Positions 25,501 through 33,938 of a stretch of DNA of 54,538 bases are shown piece by piece (within the stretch, counting starts at the first letter, position 1; each line of letters starts with the position of its first letter). The DNA is from RGIG1681 sp045596905. GTDB taxonomy: Bacteria; Bacillota; Clostridia; Christensenellales; UBA1242. Both the position numbers and the translations under genes were made by a program. Below the pieces are notes generated by a model, which saw only the letters and a list, made by a program, of their open reading frames with translations, had not been told where the DNA came from and did no database searches. The DNA is taken from contig JAZODG010000046.1 in assembly GCA_045596905.1 (NCBI GenBank), forward strand, positions 1 through 54,538, read 5' to 3'.

Positions 25501-28500
25501 CCACTACCTTCAGAAATAAACATTTCAAAATATAATGGCAACGCTCTTGTGTAAACATACAAAAGGTCATCAAGAACTTCACTTCCGTGAAGCATATACG
25601 CAGCATGTGTTGCTGGAATAACGATTTTGATATCACCTATTGTTTCACCAAAACCATCAGTTGACATTCCGTTGATAACAGACATAATCAAAGTTAAAAT
25701 ATTTGAGTTGTCTGCTTCTTCAGAGTCAAGAGCAAGTGTTGGAGTGATAAGTTTTATCATTGACATTAATGTCTTGAATTTATGAAGTTGAAGTTGAAGT
25801 TGATATTTTGTTTTGTTTGGCAAATATTCATCTGCATCTTCAATTGATTCATCTTTAACCATTTCCCATCTAGTGATATCGCCTCTCATATAATCAAGGA
25901 AATATTCAACATAATATGGATTTCTGTATGTTTCATAATCAATTGAGCAATATGTGTGCAACATATAGCAGTAAACATGGCCAGCATCTTCAACCAACAC
26001 TTCGCCTTGAGAATCTAAAACTTCTCCGTCTTCGCTGATTTGATTGCCTCTTCCATAAATTGACTCATAATCACCAAGCAATTTATCAACAAGTTTATAA
26101 ACCATATTATAATACTTTTGTTCATTATTGTTTGTTGTTGCAAGCCAATCATTATAATTGGTTTCACTTGAATCAATATATTTTAAGTATGCCTTTTTGA
26201 AGTTGAATGTGAATGTTGGGTTTGAGTTTCCACAGAACTCATTTTCATACATAACAAGCTCAGCGAATGAACCATATGTGTATGACGTAACGTCTTCACC
26301 ATTTTCATCTGGAAGGTCGTTAACATAGCTATAATAACCAGCGTAGTCACCACCAGAAATTGCAAGATATTCACAAATTGTGTATTCTGCATAAACTCTG
26401 GTTGCAACAGTATAGAGATATTCTCCGATATCTGAACCCAAAAGGATTGTTGCCAAGAATGCTTTATAAACACACATTCTCAAGCTGTTTCCATAAACTG
26501 TTTCACCAAATTCATAAGACAAATCATCAAGGATTGGAGCATATACTGAGTTGAAGAAATCCATAAAGAGTTCTGCTTCAAGTGTCAATGCTTCAAAGTT
26601 GTCTCTACCCATAAGTGAGCGCATTAAAGCGTGAATTGTGTCTTCATCGAACATTGATGAATATTTATAGTCTGCATAAGAATCTTCAACAGGGGTTGCA
26701 ACTGAAATGAAGAATTCTGAGAGAACCATACCGGCAGCTGTCACGTTTGATGAGTTGTTGTCAGAAACATACAAACCAGTTGTATATGCTGAAACATATT
26801 CACCAAGTGTATCAAGCCAGCCGTCTGTTGCAAGAAGTGTTGACCAGTTAAGGTCTGGATAACACACTTGCATATCTGTCATGAGTTTTTCAACCCATGA
26901 AACTTGTTTGATAAGTGGTTTAACATGATAAGACTCAAGGTTAAGCAAGTTTGTCTTATACATTGTGTATGTGATTTCTCTATAAAGTTCTCTAATTGAA
27001 AGAACTGTTGTTGATGGATTATCAAATGTAAATGAAATTGTGTATTCATTATTTGGAGCCTTATATGCTTGTGTCTTTAAGGTTGAACCATCAACTTCCA
27101 AACTTTCAACAGGCATATAGTTGTGGTTAACTGAGAACTTATATGTTTCAACAAGTGTTCTAAATGCATATCCACTCATGTTTCCTGTTGAGATAATAGC
27201 TGCTTCATCAAAATAAGTAGCGCCTCTATCAACCCAAACCTTTGAAACATCTTGAGTTGTGAATCCATCAACTTTATAGAAGTTTCCGTTAATGAAGATA
27301 ACTGAACCAACGCCGTCTTTTTTGTAAACATTGATATAATAGTCATCTGTCAAAACTTCTCTGAAATCCATTCCACCAAAAATGTTATGTCTAACATCGT
27401 TTGAGAACTCATTCATGATGATGAAGTCTGTCCAAGTCCAGTTTGTAAATGAATTCATCTTGTTGCGTGAATATGCATCAACATAATTGTTATATGTTCC
27501 ATATGTTGCAACAAGTGTGGCGTCTGCTTTAAACTGAGCTTCGGTTTTTCCACCACTAAAGAATGAAAGTTTCAAGTTGAATGTTCCGTCTGAAACTGCT
27601 GCCCCACTCTTGATATCTCTTTGGAATGAAACATGTTCAGGAACTTCTGCATCAAGGAATAATCCTGATGCAACCAAGTTTTGAATATTGTAGTTATAGT
27701 AATAATAGTTTTCATATTCAAAGTCAGATACTACAACATCATACAAAACTTCAAAGATATATGAATAGTTTGTTCCAGAAGCATTGATAAATTGTGGATA
27801 TAATGTATTCCACTCAGTCTTTCTTTCTGCAGCAACTTCAATTACGAAATCAACTGAATCTTTAAGCTTAATGCTTGATGCAATGTTCTTTGTGTGAAGT
27901 TTAATCAACACGTCATAATCATAGAACACTGAGCTAAAGTTTACATCTGTTTTATCAATTGTTGAGTTATTATTAAAGTCAATAACTTTATAAAGTTGTG
28001 AATCACCATATTCATCAATCTTTACCATGTAATAAATCTTCGCATACAAACCATTGATGTTAATGAAGCTTTGAAGATTTTGATTTGATAAAGTTGTTTC
28101 ATAAAGTGCCCCAGATGATAACGAATCTCTGCAGTCAGAAGAAATACCTGAAGATGAATACTCTGTTTTCAAGTTTTCAATAAAGCCTGAAATCTTGCCG
28201 GAGCTAAGTGTTCTTGCACTGGTGTCAACTGACACAAATGCGTCCAAACGAACAAATTGTGTTCTGTGAGCACCCACAATTCTAACATATAAAGCATCTC
28301 CATCTTTATAAAGGTCAAAGCTGTATGTTCTTGGGGTTGCTGGCAATGTCCAGTGTGAAGCATTGTTCAAGTCTTGAGCATTAGCTCTTGCAATTGCAAG
28401 GTCAAGATATGTTAAGTTTGCATACTTTCTTGCATCAGGCAAATATGAATAGCTTGGTGTATAAGAATATTTGAATGCAACATTAAATGTTTTTTCACTA

Positions 28501-31500
28501 GAATGAGCTGGGTCATTGTTAATATAAGCCCCGTTAACAAACACATAATACATCAAGTAGTCTGCCATGGTCCATGTTGTGAAATCAGATGGATCAAAGT
28601 TAGCAGAAAAACTGATTACTTCAGAAGTGTCATAATCTGCCTCTAAAGCTGTTTTTGCAGCATTAACAGCAGTTGTTATTTGACTTGAAGCTGTGTTAAA
28701 GTTAACTAATATATCACCTGTTAAAACAGAGATAAGTGTTTTTGTTGAAGAAAGTCTGCCGGTATAAGATGTTCCACCGGTCTTTTCCCAACTGATTGAT
28801 GCTGCGTCAAAGATGTTAAAGTTTACATATTCATCATTGAACACAAAGAAGTCTTGTGTTACTGAGCCATAAGTATACTTGTAACCTGCACCGTTCACAA
28901 GTTGAATATTTGATGAACCTTTAATATATCCTAACACAAGGTCAAGAATGGTCCAGTTACTCACATGGTCAAAGTCTTTTGACATGTATGTGAAAAGTGT
29001 TGTGCTTGATGCGTCAACAACCAAGTTGTTTGAACCGTCAATCTTATATCTATCCAAACTTTGTGATGATGAAGAACTTAGTCCAACAATACCATAATAG
29101 TTGTTTACGACATCTTTGAAATAGTAGAAACCAGTAGATAAACCATGTGGCTCAACATAATAATATGTTTTATATGTTGCATCTGAATCTACGGTTGCCT
29201 TGCTCTTAGCTTCAACAATCAAGTTAACTGAACTTGCAATACTACCAAAATTGATTGTATAGTCTTGAACTTTTCCAGTAAATTGACTTGTTAAGTTTGA
29301 AGAGATGTAATAGTAATATTCATTTTCACCTTTAGTGAACTTCAAATAGTCTCTGTTATGTGAATGATATTTTTCAATGTGTGCAACACCTGTTGCAAAT
29401 TCTTCATTGAAATAATAATACAAAATATCAATCCATGTCCAAGTTTCTGGATCATCGATATCAAAATCATCTGCCCCACCATGAGCTGTGTCATAATCAT
29501 ATTTTTCTGTATTATCATACACATTTGAAGTGTCAAGTGGAACCAAGTCGTCAGTAGCAACAAATAAATTCTTTGGTGCAACTGTATAGTTCTCAACATT
29601 TGTTGCATCACCAGAACATGTTGCATCAAGTGTATTTAAATGCAAGAAGAGATCTTTTCTTGCTGAATCTTTTGCGTCTAATGTTCTACCTTCGCAAATT
29701 GTTGTGATATTTACATAATATGTTGTTACATTATCTTCTTCATCTGTAATTGTTCCTTTCAAATAGAACTTTGTTCCGTCAGATGAAAGATATGTGTCAG
29801 CGTTAATGGTTGTTGAAGTTTTTGAAATGATTCCATTTGCATATAAGATAATGCCAAGTGGAGTCCAGCTTTTGCTTGGGTTTGTATAAACTTCATGAAC
29901 TTTAAAATCTACTGTTGAATTTGACAATGGCTTCTTTGAAGCATCTTCAAGGAATGGTGATGAATATGTGAAATAATCTCTATAATATGCAGCATACAAG
30001 TAATAAATATATGCTTCATTTCTTGCAATTGTTTCTGTGTTGGTTGATGAACAATTATAACTTGAATATTCAATAGTGCTATTCAAGCTATTAATCTTTA
30101 CAAATCTGCCACCATAATAAATATACTCATCAGATGGTGAACCTGCTTTTTTAAACACCTTAAATTCTTGTGAAGATACACTCTTTGTAAGTTCATATGT
30201 GAACGCATCAAATTTTTGAAGTGAAGTTAAACCAGTGCTTGAAATATTATTAGATAATCTTGTTGTTGAACTTGTAAATGGTTTAGCTGTTGATGACAAT
30301 GAGTTTACTTGGCTATACACAAGATGTGCATGGCTAAGTTTTGAAACTTCAATATATTTGTCATCTAATTTGAAATAAACCTTTCCTGCTGAATCCTTAT
30401 ACAAATAAGATTCATAAGTTTTGTCTGCTTCACCCTTTCCAAGTTTGTTGATAATAATATCAAATGGTGTGTATTTATTTGCATGGTCAAGAGCACCTGT
30501 CAAATCTTTTGTGCTTTGATATTTGAATGTAGCGTCTGAGAAGTATGTTGGTTTTGTGATTGTTGACTTAACAAGTGATTGAAGTTCTGTTGTATAGAAA
30601 CTATCAATTTCAGCTAAGTTTGCAAATTCTTTCTCTGCTGAAGAGATTAATGCTTCAGAGCTTACTGAGCAAGCAAAATCTCCACTATCAATACGAAGAA
30701 GTTTATCTCCAACTAAGAAATAAATTTTGCCATCATCTTTAATAAGCTTTGATGAATACAATCCGTTAAAGCCACCAGTAATCTTTGTGATTGCAATATC
30801 AACATTTGTCCATGTTGATGGGTCTGTTACATCATAAACATCGTTTCTATAAACATAATTTGTGATTGCTTCAAAAACATAATTTGCATTATATGAATCA
30901 ACAAGTTTCTTGATTAATGATTTTGATGCATCAGTTGCAACACCAAGGTCATAAACATAACCTTTGAAGCTATCATATAACCTATCATTAAATTCTTCTC
31001 TTGAATAAGACAATGATGTTAACACAAAATCATCATCAATATCATTTTGTGCTAAAACATAGTTCATAAGGTTCAAACCAAACCAGCCATCAATATCATA
31101 TTCATCTGGAATTTTTGCTGAATTGATATAGTATGTGCCTGATGAGTTTGTTCCACCACCAAAGCGATACCATTTTCCAACTTCACTGTCATAATCAACT
31201 TCATAAACAAGTGAGTTATAACCAACATTCATGATAACATTGATGTTTTTATTGATTACTCCTAAGTTAGAGAAATAAACCAAATAATAGTCACCAACAG
31301 TCCATGATTGTGGGTTGTATGGATCAAAGTTTTCTGAAACTTCGAATTTTTTGATTTCAGTTTTTGCAGTGTTGAGTTGGTCAGTAATTTCACAGCCAAC
31401 TTCAACGTTAATGCTTGTTTCGTCCATTTCCATATCTTCATACATAACACTTTCAAGTGTATGCAAGATATTCAAATCAGAAATATTTTCAAATGTGTTA

Positions 31501-33911
31501 AGGTTGAGATAATATGAAGCATCAGAACCTGTAGCAACACCTTCTCTTAACAAGTCTTTTGTTTTTAAATAATATTCAGTTCCAATCTTTCCAATAACAC
31601 CTTCAATGCCGTTAAGTTTAAGCATATCAATGTTTGAATTTTGATTTGAAAGAGTATAGATATAGAAAATCAAGTAGTCTCTGAATGACCATGTTTCTTG
31701 ATTTGTGTAGTCAAAGTTTTCAGATAATTTCAAATTAACATTTGCAAATCTTTGATAGAATACATCACTGTCTTCAACTTCTGTAAAAGTTACAGGAGCT
31801 ACTTTATAGATATCACCTTCACTGGTAGGAATACCATAAATTAATCTCTTTGCTTCAGAAAGACCTGAAATGCCAAATCTGAACACAGACTTTCCACCAC
31901 TGCCACTTGGCACTAAGAATGGTGTTGCAGAGTCTTTGTTTAACCCTGATGGGAATTGATTTGAACTACTAACTTGATAATAGATTCCGTTAAGATAAAC
32001 ATATTTTGATGTCTTTCCTGTTCCGGTATTCAAATCATTCTTTTCAACTGAATAAACATCAAGTGTAATACCTGTTGTTTTAAGTTCATTGAATTGATAT
32101 TTTCTTAAGTCATTTGAAAGTGAAATGTTGCTGTAATATTCATAAACTAAGATAGCGTCAGAAACTGTCCAAGTGTCTTTATTGTTCATATTGAATGAAT
32201 TTGACAACTTGATTGTTGTATCAACGCCGGTGTCTGTGATTTGAACAGAACCTTTGTTGAAGTAGTCAGAGTTATTTTCTGTTGGTACAACCAAAGAATA
32301 ATAATCGTCATCTTCATCAGCCTTAGCAACATCATAATATGCATTGTTAAGTTTGATTACATATTTAGTAAAATCTGTGCTCCAACCAATTTCTCTGAAT
32401 GTCATTGTTTGAACATCAATCAACGCACCTTCTGATTTGAGTTTTTCTAAGGTATAATCTTCAAGGGTGTTGTTTGAAGCAAAGTTGTAATATTCATAAA
32501 TAATGATTTGGTCTGATTTTGTCCATGTGTTATAGTTTCCTAATTGGAAACCAGGAGAAAGTTGAATCAAAGCTTTTTCATTTGCCCAAGAAACAAGGTT
32601 TACATAGTCACCACTATCATCTCTTTCCATAACGTTATACATTGCAGAGTTCTCATCAATACCAAGAAGTGTTGATACTGTTGTGAGAGCATCTGAAACA
32701 GATGAAATAACATCTTGTTCTGTTGTGAAGATGATTTGATGGTTTTTAACCCCTGCTCCGTTTGGGTTTACTTTGCTTTCTTCAACCATACCAGCATCAC
32801 GGTAAGATACTATCATTTGAACTTCGCCTTCAGCTGTTCCGTTTTCATACATTTCATCAACAGTGATAACAGTTGAGTCAACATACTTCCAATCGATATC
32901 AGATTCTGAAGTTGCCTTAATGTAGTATGGCAAGTTGTGAAGTTGACAATAGTCAATGAAGTCAGCCATAACATAATATTGTTCTCTTGTACAAATAAAG
33001 TTTTCGAAACAATATCCTAAATATCCATCAGCTGTTGGGTCGTTGCCTTCACCATAAGCGTAAACCATGTTGTTATATCTAAAGGTTGAACCTTCGAATT
33101 GGTTTCCACCATCATAAACAGTTGATTTTTCAAAACTCAAGAATGAATTGTTTGCAAAAGCACCAGCAATTGCTTTCAATTTATTTTGAGTATCTTTTGA
33201 TTTTACGGTCTTTTGAACAGTTGGGCTATATGGATCATATACCTGAATGACTATAGGTATTCTCTTGTCATTGTTCGCATACGTCCTATATCGGTTTGCA
33301 TCATAAGTTGAAGAAGCCAAAACCTGTCCACCAATTGAAATGCCAACTTCATTTCCAATACCCCTATAGAAAGAAGTAAGGATTGCATTTGTTCCAGTTA
33401 AAACAAAGTAGAATGTGAGTGGCATCAAGAGAATCATCAATATGTTAACAAGCATATTTTTGATAATCTTTGCTTTTTCGTTGTTGCCAGGTTTATATTC
33501 TTGCTTTGATGCAATATTCCATTCTTGCATAACCATTGCAAATATTGAGAATATAATCATGAGTACAATTGCAACAGCAGTTAATGCTCTGAATACTTTC
33601 ATCAGCATTTCATAATAGTTGTTTCCACCTGAGAAGATGTTTTTGAAACCTTCAACCAACTTCCCAACAGTCATTTCGTTGCCGGTGCCGGTATCGATTC
33701 CAAGGAAGTGAGTAACAATCATTTGACAAGCGTCAAGTGCACCCAAGAACCATTTTAAAACAAGCCAAATAATGCTAATGAAGAAGTTATAAAGTTTTAC
33801 GAAGATATTTTTTACTAAACTAAATATCATTGAACCAAAAGAAACAGATAAAAAACTAGTGCCATGCCCAGCACTAATATTTGCAAATAAATTTAAAAGA
33901 ACTTTAAACAT
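22509..33911 (-). CDS. Giant VirB6-like membrane protein with about 3,300-residue ectodomain
   Basis: 3800 residues in one uninterrupted frame. The N-terminal frame matches its two paralogues: LKWFLGALD near 52-60, LMKVFRALTAV before a helix at about 111-128, another helix at about 155-175, and ANRYRTYA at 205-212. The ectodomain (about 220-3510) is rich in Tyr, Ser, Thr, Asn and Asp. It carries QYYVMADFIDY near 309, at least eleven WTxxD-type repeats (27420-32545), a helical middle part, and IVAKGIITADGYPTAI near 3375. The second membrane part (about 3516-3660) has MRRLLDL...SPMVIAMR, then DWVKDM, as in VirB6/TrbL. The tail of about 140 residues is cytoplasmic and very basic (KKKKQ). No LPXTG or enzyme motif was seen. 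Because the insert sits between positions conserved in the 1034-residue paralogue, it looks like one ectodomain grown by insertion. Confidence 0.72.
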   Translation of the reverse strand: MFKVLLNLFANISAGHGTSFLSVSFGSMIFSLVKNIFVKLYNFFISIIWLVLKWFLGALDACQMIVTHFLGIDTGTGNEMTVGKLVEGFKNIFSGGNNYYEMLMKVFRALTAVAIVLMIIFSIFAMVMQEWNIASKQEYKPGNNEKAKIIKNMLVNILMILLMPLTFYFVLTGTNAILTSFYRGIGNEVGISIGGQVLASSTYDANRYRTYANNDKRIPIVIQVYDPYSPTVQKTVKSKDTQNKLKAIAGAFANNSFLSFEKSTVYDGGNQFEGSTFRYNNMVYAYGEGNDPTADGYLGYCFENFICTREQYYVMADFIDYCQLHNLPYYIKATSESDIDWKYVDSTVITVDEMYENGTAEGEVQMIVSYRDAGMVEESKVNPNGAGVKNHQIIFTTEQDVISSVSDALTTVSTLLGIDENSAMYNVMERDDSGDYVNLVSWANEKALIQLSPGFQLGNYNTWTKSDQIIIYEYYNFASNNTLEDYTLEKLKSEGALIDVQTMTFREIGWSTDFTKYVIKLNNAYYDVAKADEDDDYYSLVVPTENNSDYFNKGSVQITDTGVDTTIKLSNSFNMNNKDTWTVSDAILVYEYYSNISLSNDLRKYQFNELKTTGITLDVYSVEKNDLNTGTGKTSKYVYLNGIYYQVSSSNQFPSGLNKDSATPFLVPSGSGGKSVFRFGISGLSEAKRLIYGIPTSEGDIYKVAPVTFTEVEDSDVFYQRFANVNLKLSENFDYTNQETWSFRDYLIFYIYTLSNQNSNIDMLKLNGIEGVIGKIGTEYYLKTKDLLREGVATGSDASYYLNLNTFENISDLNILHTLESVMYEDMEMDETSINVEVGCEITDQLNTAKTEIKKFEVSENFDPYNPQSWTVGDYYLVYFSNLGVINKNINVIMNVGYNSLVYEVDYDSEVGKWYRFGGGTNSSGTYYINSAKIPDEYDIDGWFGLNLMNYVLAQNDIDDDFVLTSLSYSREEFNDRLYDSFKGYVYDLGVATDASKSLIKKLVDSYNANYVFEAITNYVYRNDVYDVTDPSTWTNVDIAITKITGGFNGLYSSKLIKDDGKIYFLVGDKLLRIDSGDFACSVSSEALISSAEKEFANLAEIDSFYTTELQSLVKSTITKPTYFSDATFKYQSTKDLTGALDHANKYTPFDIIINKLGKGEADKTYESYLYKDSAGKVYFKLDDKYIEVSKLSHAHLVYSQVNSLSSTAKPFTSSTTRLSNNISSTGLTSLQKFDAFTYELTKSVSSQEFKVFKKAGSPSDEYIYYGGRFVKINSLNSTIEYSSYNCSSTNTETIARNEAYIYYLYAAYYRDYFTYSSPFLEDASKKPLSNSTVDFKVHEVYTNPSKSWTPLGIILYANGIISKTSTTINADTYLSSDGTKFYLKGTITDEEDNVTTYYVNITTICEGRTLDAKDSARKDLFLHLNTLDATCSGDATNVENYTVAPKNLFVATDDLVPLDTSNVYDNTEKYDYDTAHGGADDFDIDDPETWTWIDILYYYFNEEFATGVAHIEKYHSHNRDYLKFTKGENEYYYYISSNLTSQFTGKVQDYTINFGSIASSVNLIVEAKSKATVDSDATYKTYYYVEPHGLSTGFYYFKDVVNNYYGIVGLSSSSSQSLDRYKIDGSNNLVVDASSTTLFTYMSKDFDHVSNWTILDLVLGYIKGSSNIQLVNGAGYKYTYGSVTQDFFVFNDEYVNFNIFDAASISWEKTGGTSYTGRLSSTKTLISVLTGDILVNFNTASSQITTAVNAAKTALEADYDTSEVISFSANFDPSDFTTWTMADYLMYYVFVNGAYINNDPAHSSEKTFNVAFKYSYTPSYSYLPDARKYANLTYLDLAIARANAQDLNNASHWTLPATPRTYSFDLYKDGDALYVRIVGAHRTQFVRLDAFVSVDTSARTLSSGKISGFIENLKTEYSSSGISSDCRDSLSSGALYETTLSNQNLQSFININGLYAKIYYMVKIDEYGDSQLYKVIDFNNNSTIDKTDVNFSSVFYDYDVLIKLHTKNIASSIKLKDSVDFVIEVAAERKTEWNTLYPQFINASGTNYSYIFEVLYDVVVSDFEYENYYYYNYNIQNLVASGLFLDAEVPEHVSFQRDIKSGAAVSDGTFNLKLSFFSGGKTEAQFKADATLVATYGTYNNYVDAYSRNKMNSFTNWTWTDFIIMNEFSNDVRHNIFGGMDFREVLTDDYYINVYKKDGVGSVIFINGNFYKVDGFTTQDVSKVWVDRGATYFDEAAIISTGNMSGYAFRTLVETYKFSVNHNYMPVESLEVDGSTLKTQAYKAPNNEYTISFTFDNPSTTVLSIRELYREITYTMYKTNLLNLESYHVKPLIKQVSWVEKLMTDMQVCYPDLNWSTLLATDGWLDTLGEYVSAYTTGLYVSDNNSSNVTAAGMVLSEFFISVATPVEDSYADYKYSSMFDEDTIHALMRSLMGRDNFEALTLEAELFMDFFNSVYAPILDDLSYEFGETVYGNSLRMCVYKAFLATILLGSDIGEYLYTVATRVYAEYTICEYLAISGGDYAGYYSYVNDLPDENGEDVTSYTYGSFAELVMYENEFCGNSNPTFTFNFKKAYLKYIDSSETNYNDWLATTNNNEQKYYNMVYKLVDKLLGDYESIYGRGNQISEDGEVLDSQGEVLVEDAGHVYCYMLHTYCSIDYETYRNPYYVEYFLDYMRGDITRWEMVKDESIEDADEYLPNKTKYQLQLQLHKFKTLMSMIKLITPTLALDSEEADNSNILTLIMSVINGMSTDGFGETIGDIKIVIPATHAAYMLHGSEVLDDLLYVYTRALPLYFEMFISEGSGLAEFLAEGPIGDLFEKILEAIGLDVDISIKASWDRVVTYRDKVNSVILELEELTEVAMNEKTPNGSTKKLDNPIIEVVMNKFSDVKLQLDNYIATQKILDKIYKRSITFTLGQFGANYVSSGFKFNVKNKDYRFKSTVDSSRLAEYVYGGAFLESVGVGAQYTNADFTGIISANKVYDSVDKAIKTKLDCWPQLRGFASNIADYTATIYYLTNLGDLSPNHKSVLKLTDDVYYDSGTKVTNLEMLILRHFISNTHADTMISSSTLARLIVGSEPKSDVPGDANKYAYAKFGAAKDLINYIGDDEATALDDATTRAALLDYIDTIYKQDSSDDTDATKEYADLDVNNRFYKGATNVDIIHEIFCKVMNYLLVADAGDGSEIRVINLDDISFEKFKIEVIKSVILNKQYADESSESNARRYLALFQLVNSEFEFECGIAGNPSQAYTLRTYAGRFITKDERPDNGNAYVFLKAATLAEVGMKVSYQTEQSVLKLANLENRPTADVVKSEISSEAREVYDEAIGDTFIVCTYNPATNLYIPLLATNGNYNSTNYDRYVAAGYPTIDTEYYSAGAAYPIVAKGIITADGYPTAIRKHSKPLVVTEKKLFATTETVYNSVTFYRTDLGANTGVGANYAQLSQAVNRVSTKNYTSFTMSSSFTSGIGNGTTYTGKDNIKSSFKSDVSANYIQLNNVYLIAQTDDFGAISVLDEFSNFYVLSGQSLILCIMALLTLFPILVNASLGVMRRLLDLLVLFIISPMVIAMRSMSEKNQSKSFNDWVKDMQGALFGCIGYILGFSSYFILFEAIYNVDSFLAVSTYHSIFKIGGLGNFITYNLLNSVLRCMWVIAGVYIIKSIPKALLPIITGQKVISPDSPIGTPGPMTQKIKNLTNDLSAMAKKAGAVMSGKALLQMKDAAVSTAQDLIPGAKLVSKVADIGKTLAAKRDGKEIEKALVGYGVDKDKASAAGSSVANKKKEQMAAKKKKQAQNAAEFKKTFDTIL
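27420..32545 (-). repeat. WTxxD ectodomain repeats of the 3800-residue protein
   Basis: At least eleven degenerate units, about 115-160 residues apart in most cases, share a core of a polar turn, then (T/S/N)W(T/S)xxD and an aromatic/aliphatic helix start. Examples from N to C: TWTKSDQIIIYEYY (near 32520), TWTVSDAILVYEYY (32170), TWSFRDYLIFYIY (31690), SWTVGDYYLVYF (31290), TWTNVDIAITKI (30810), SWTPLGIILY (29860), TWTWIDILYYYF (29440), NWTILDLVLGYI (28950), TWTMADYLMYYVF (28570), HWTLPATPRTY (28350) and NWTWTDFIIMNEF (27440). Confidence 0.8.
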
Positions 33912-33938
33912 GAAACTAGTTTTTTCTCCTTTGGTTTA

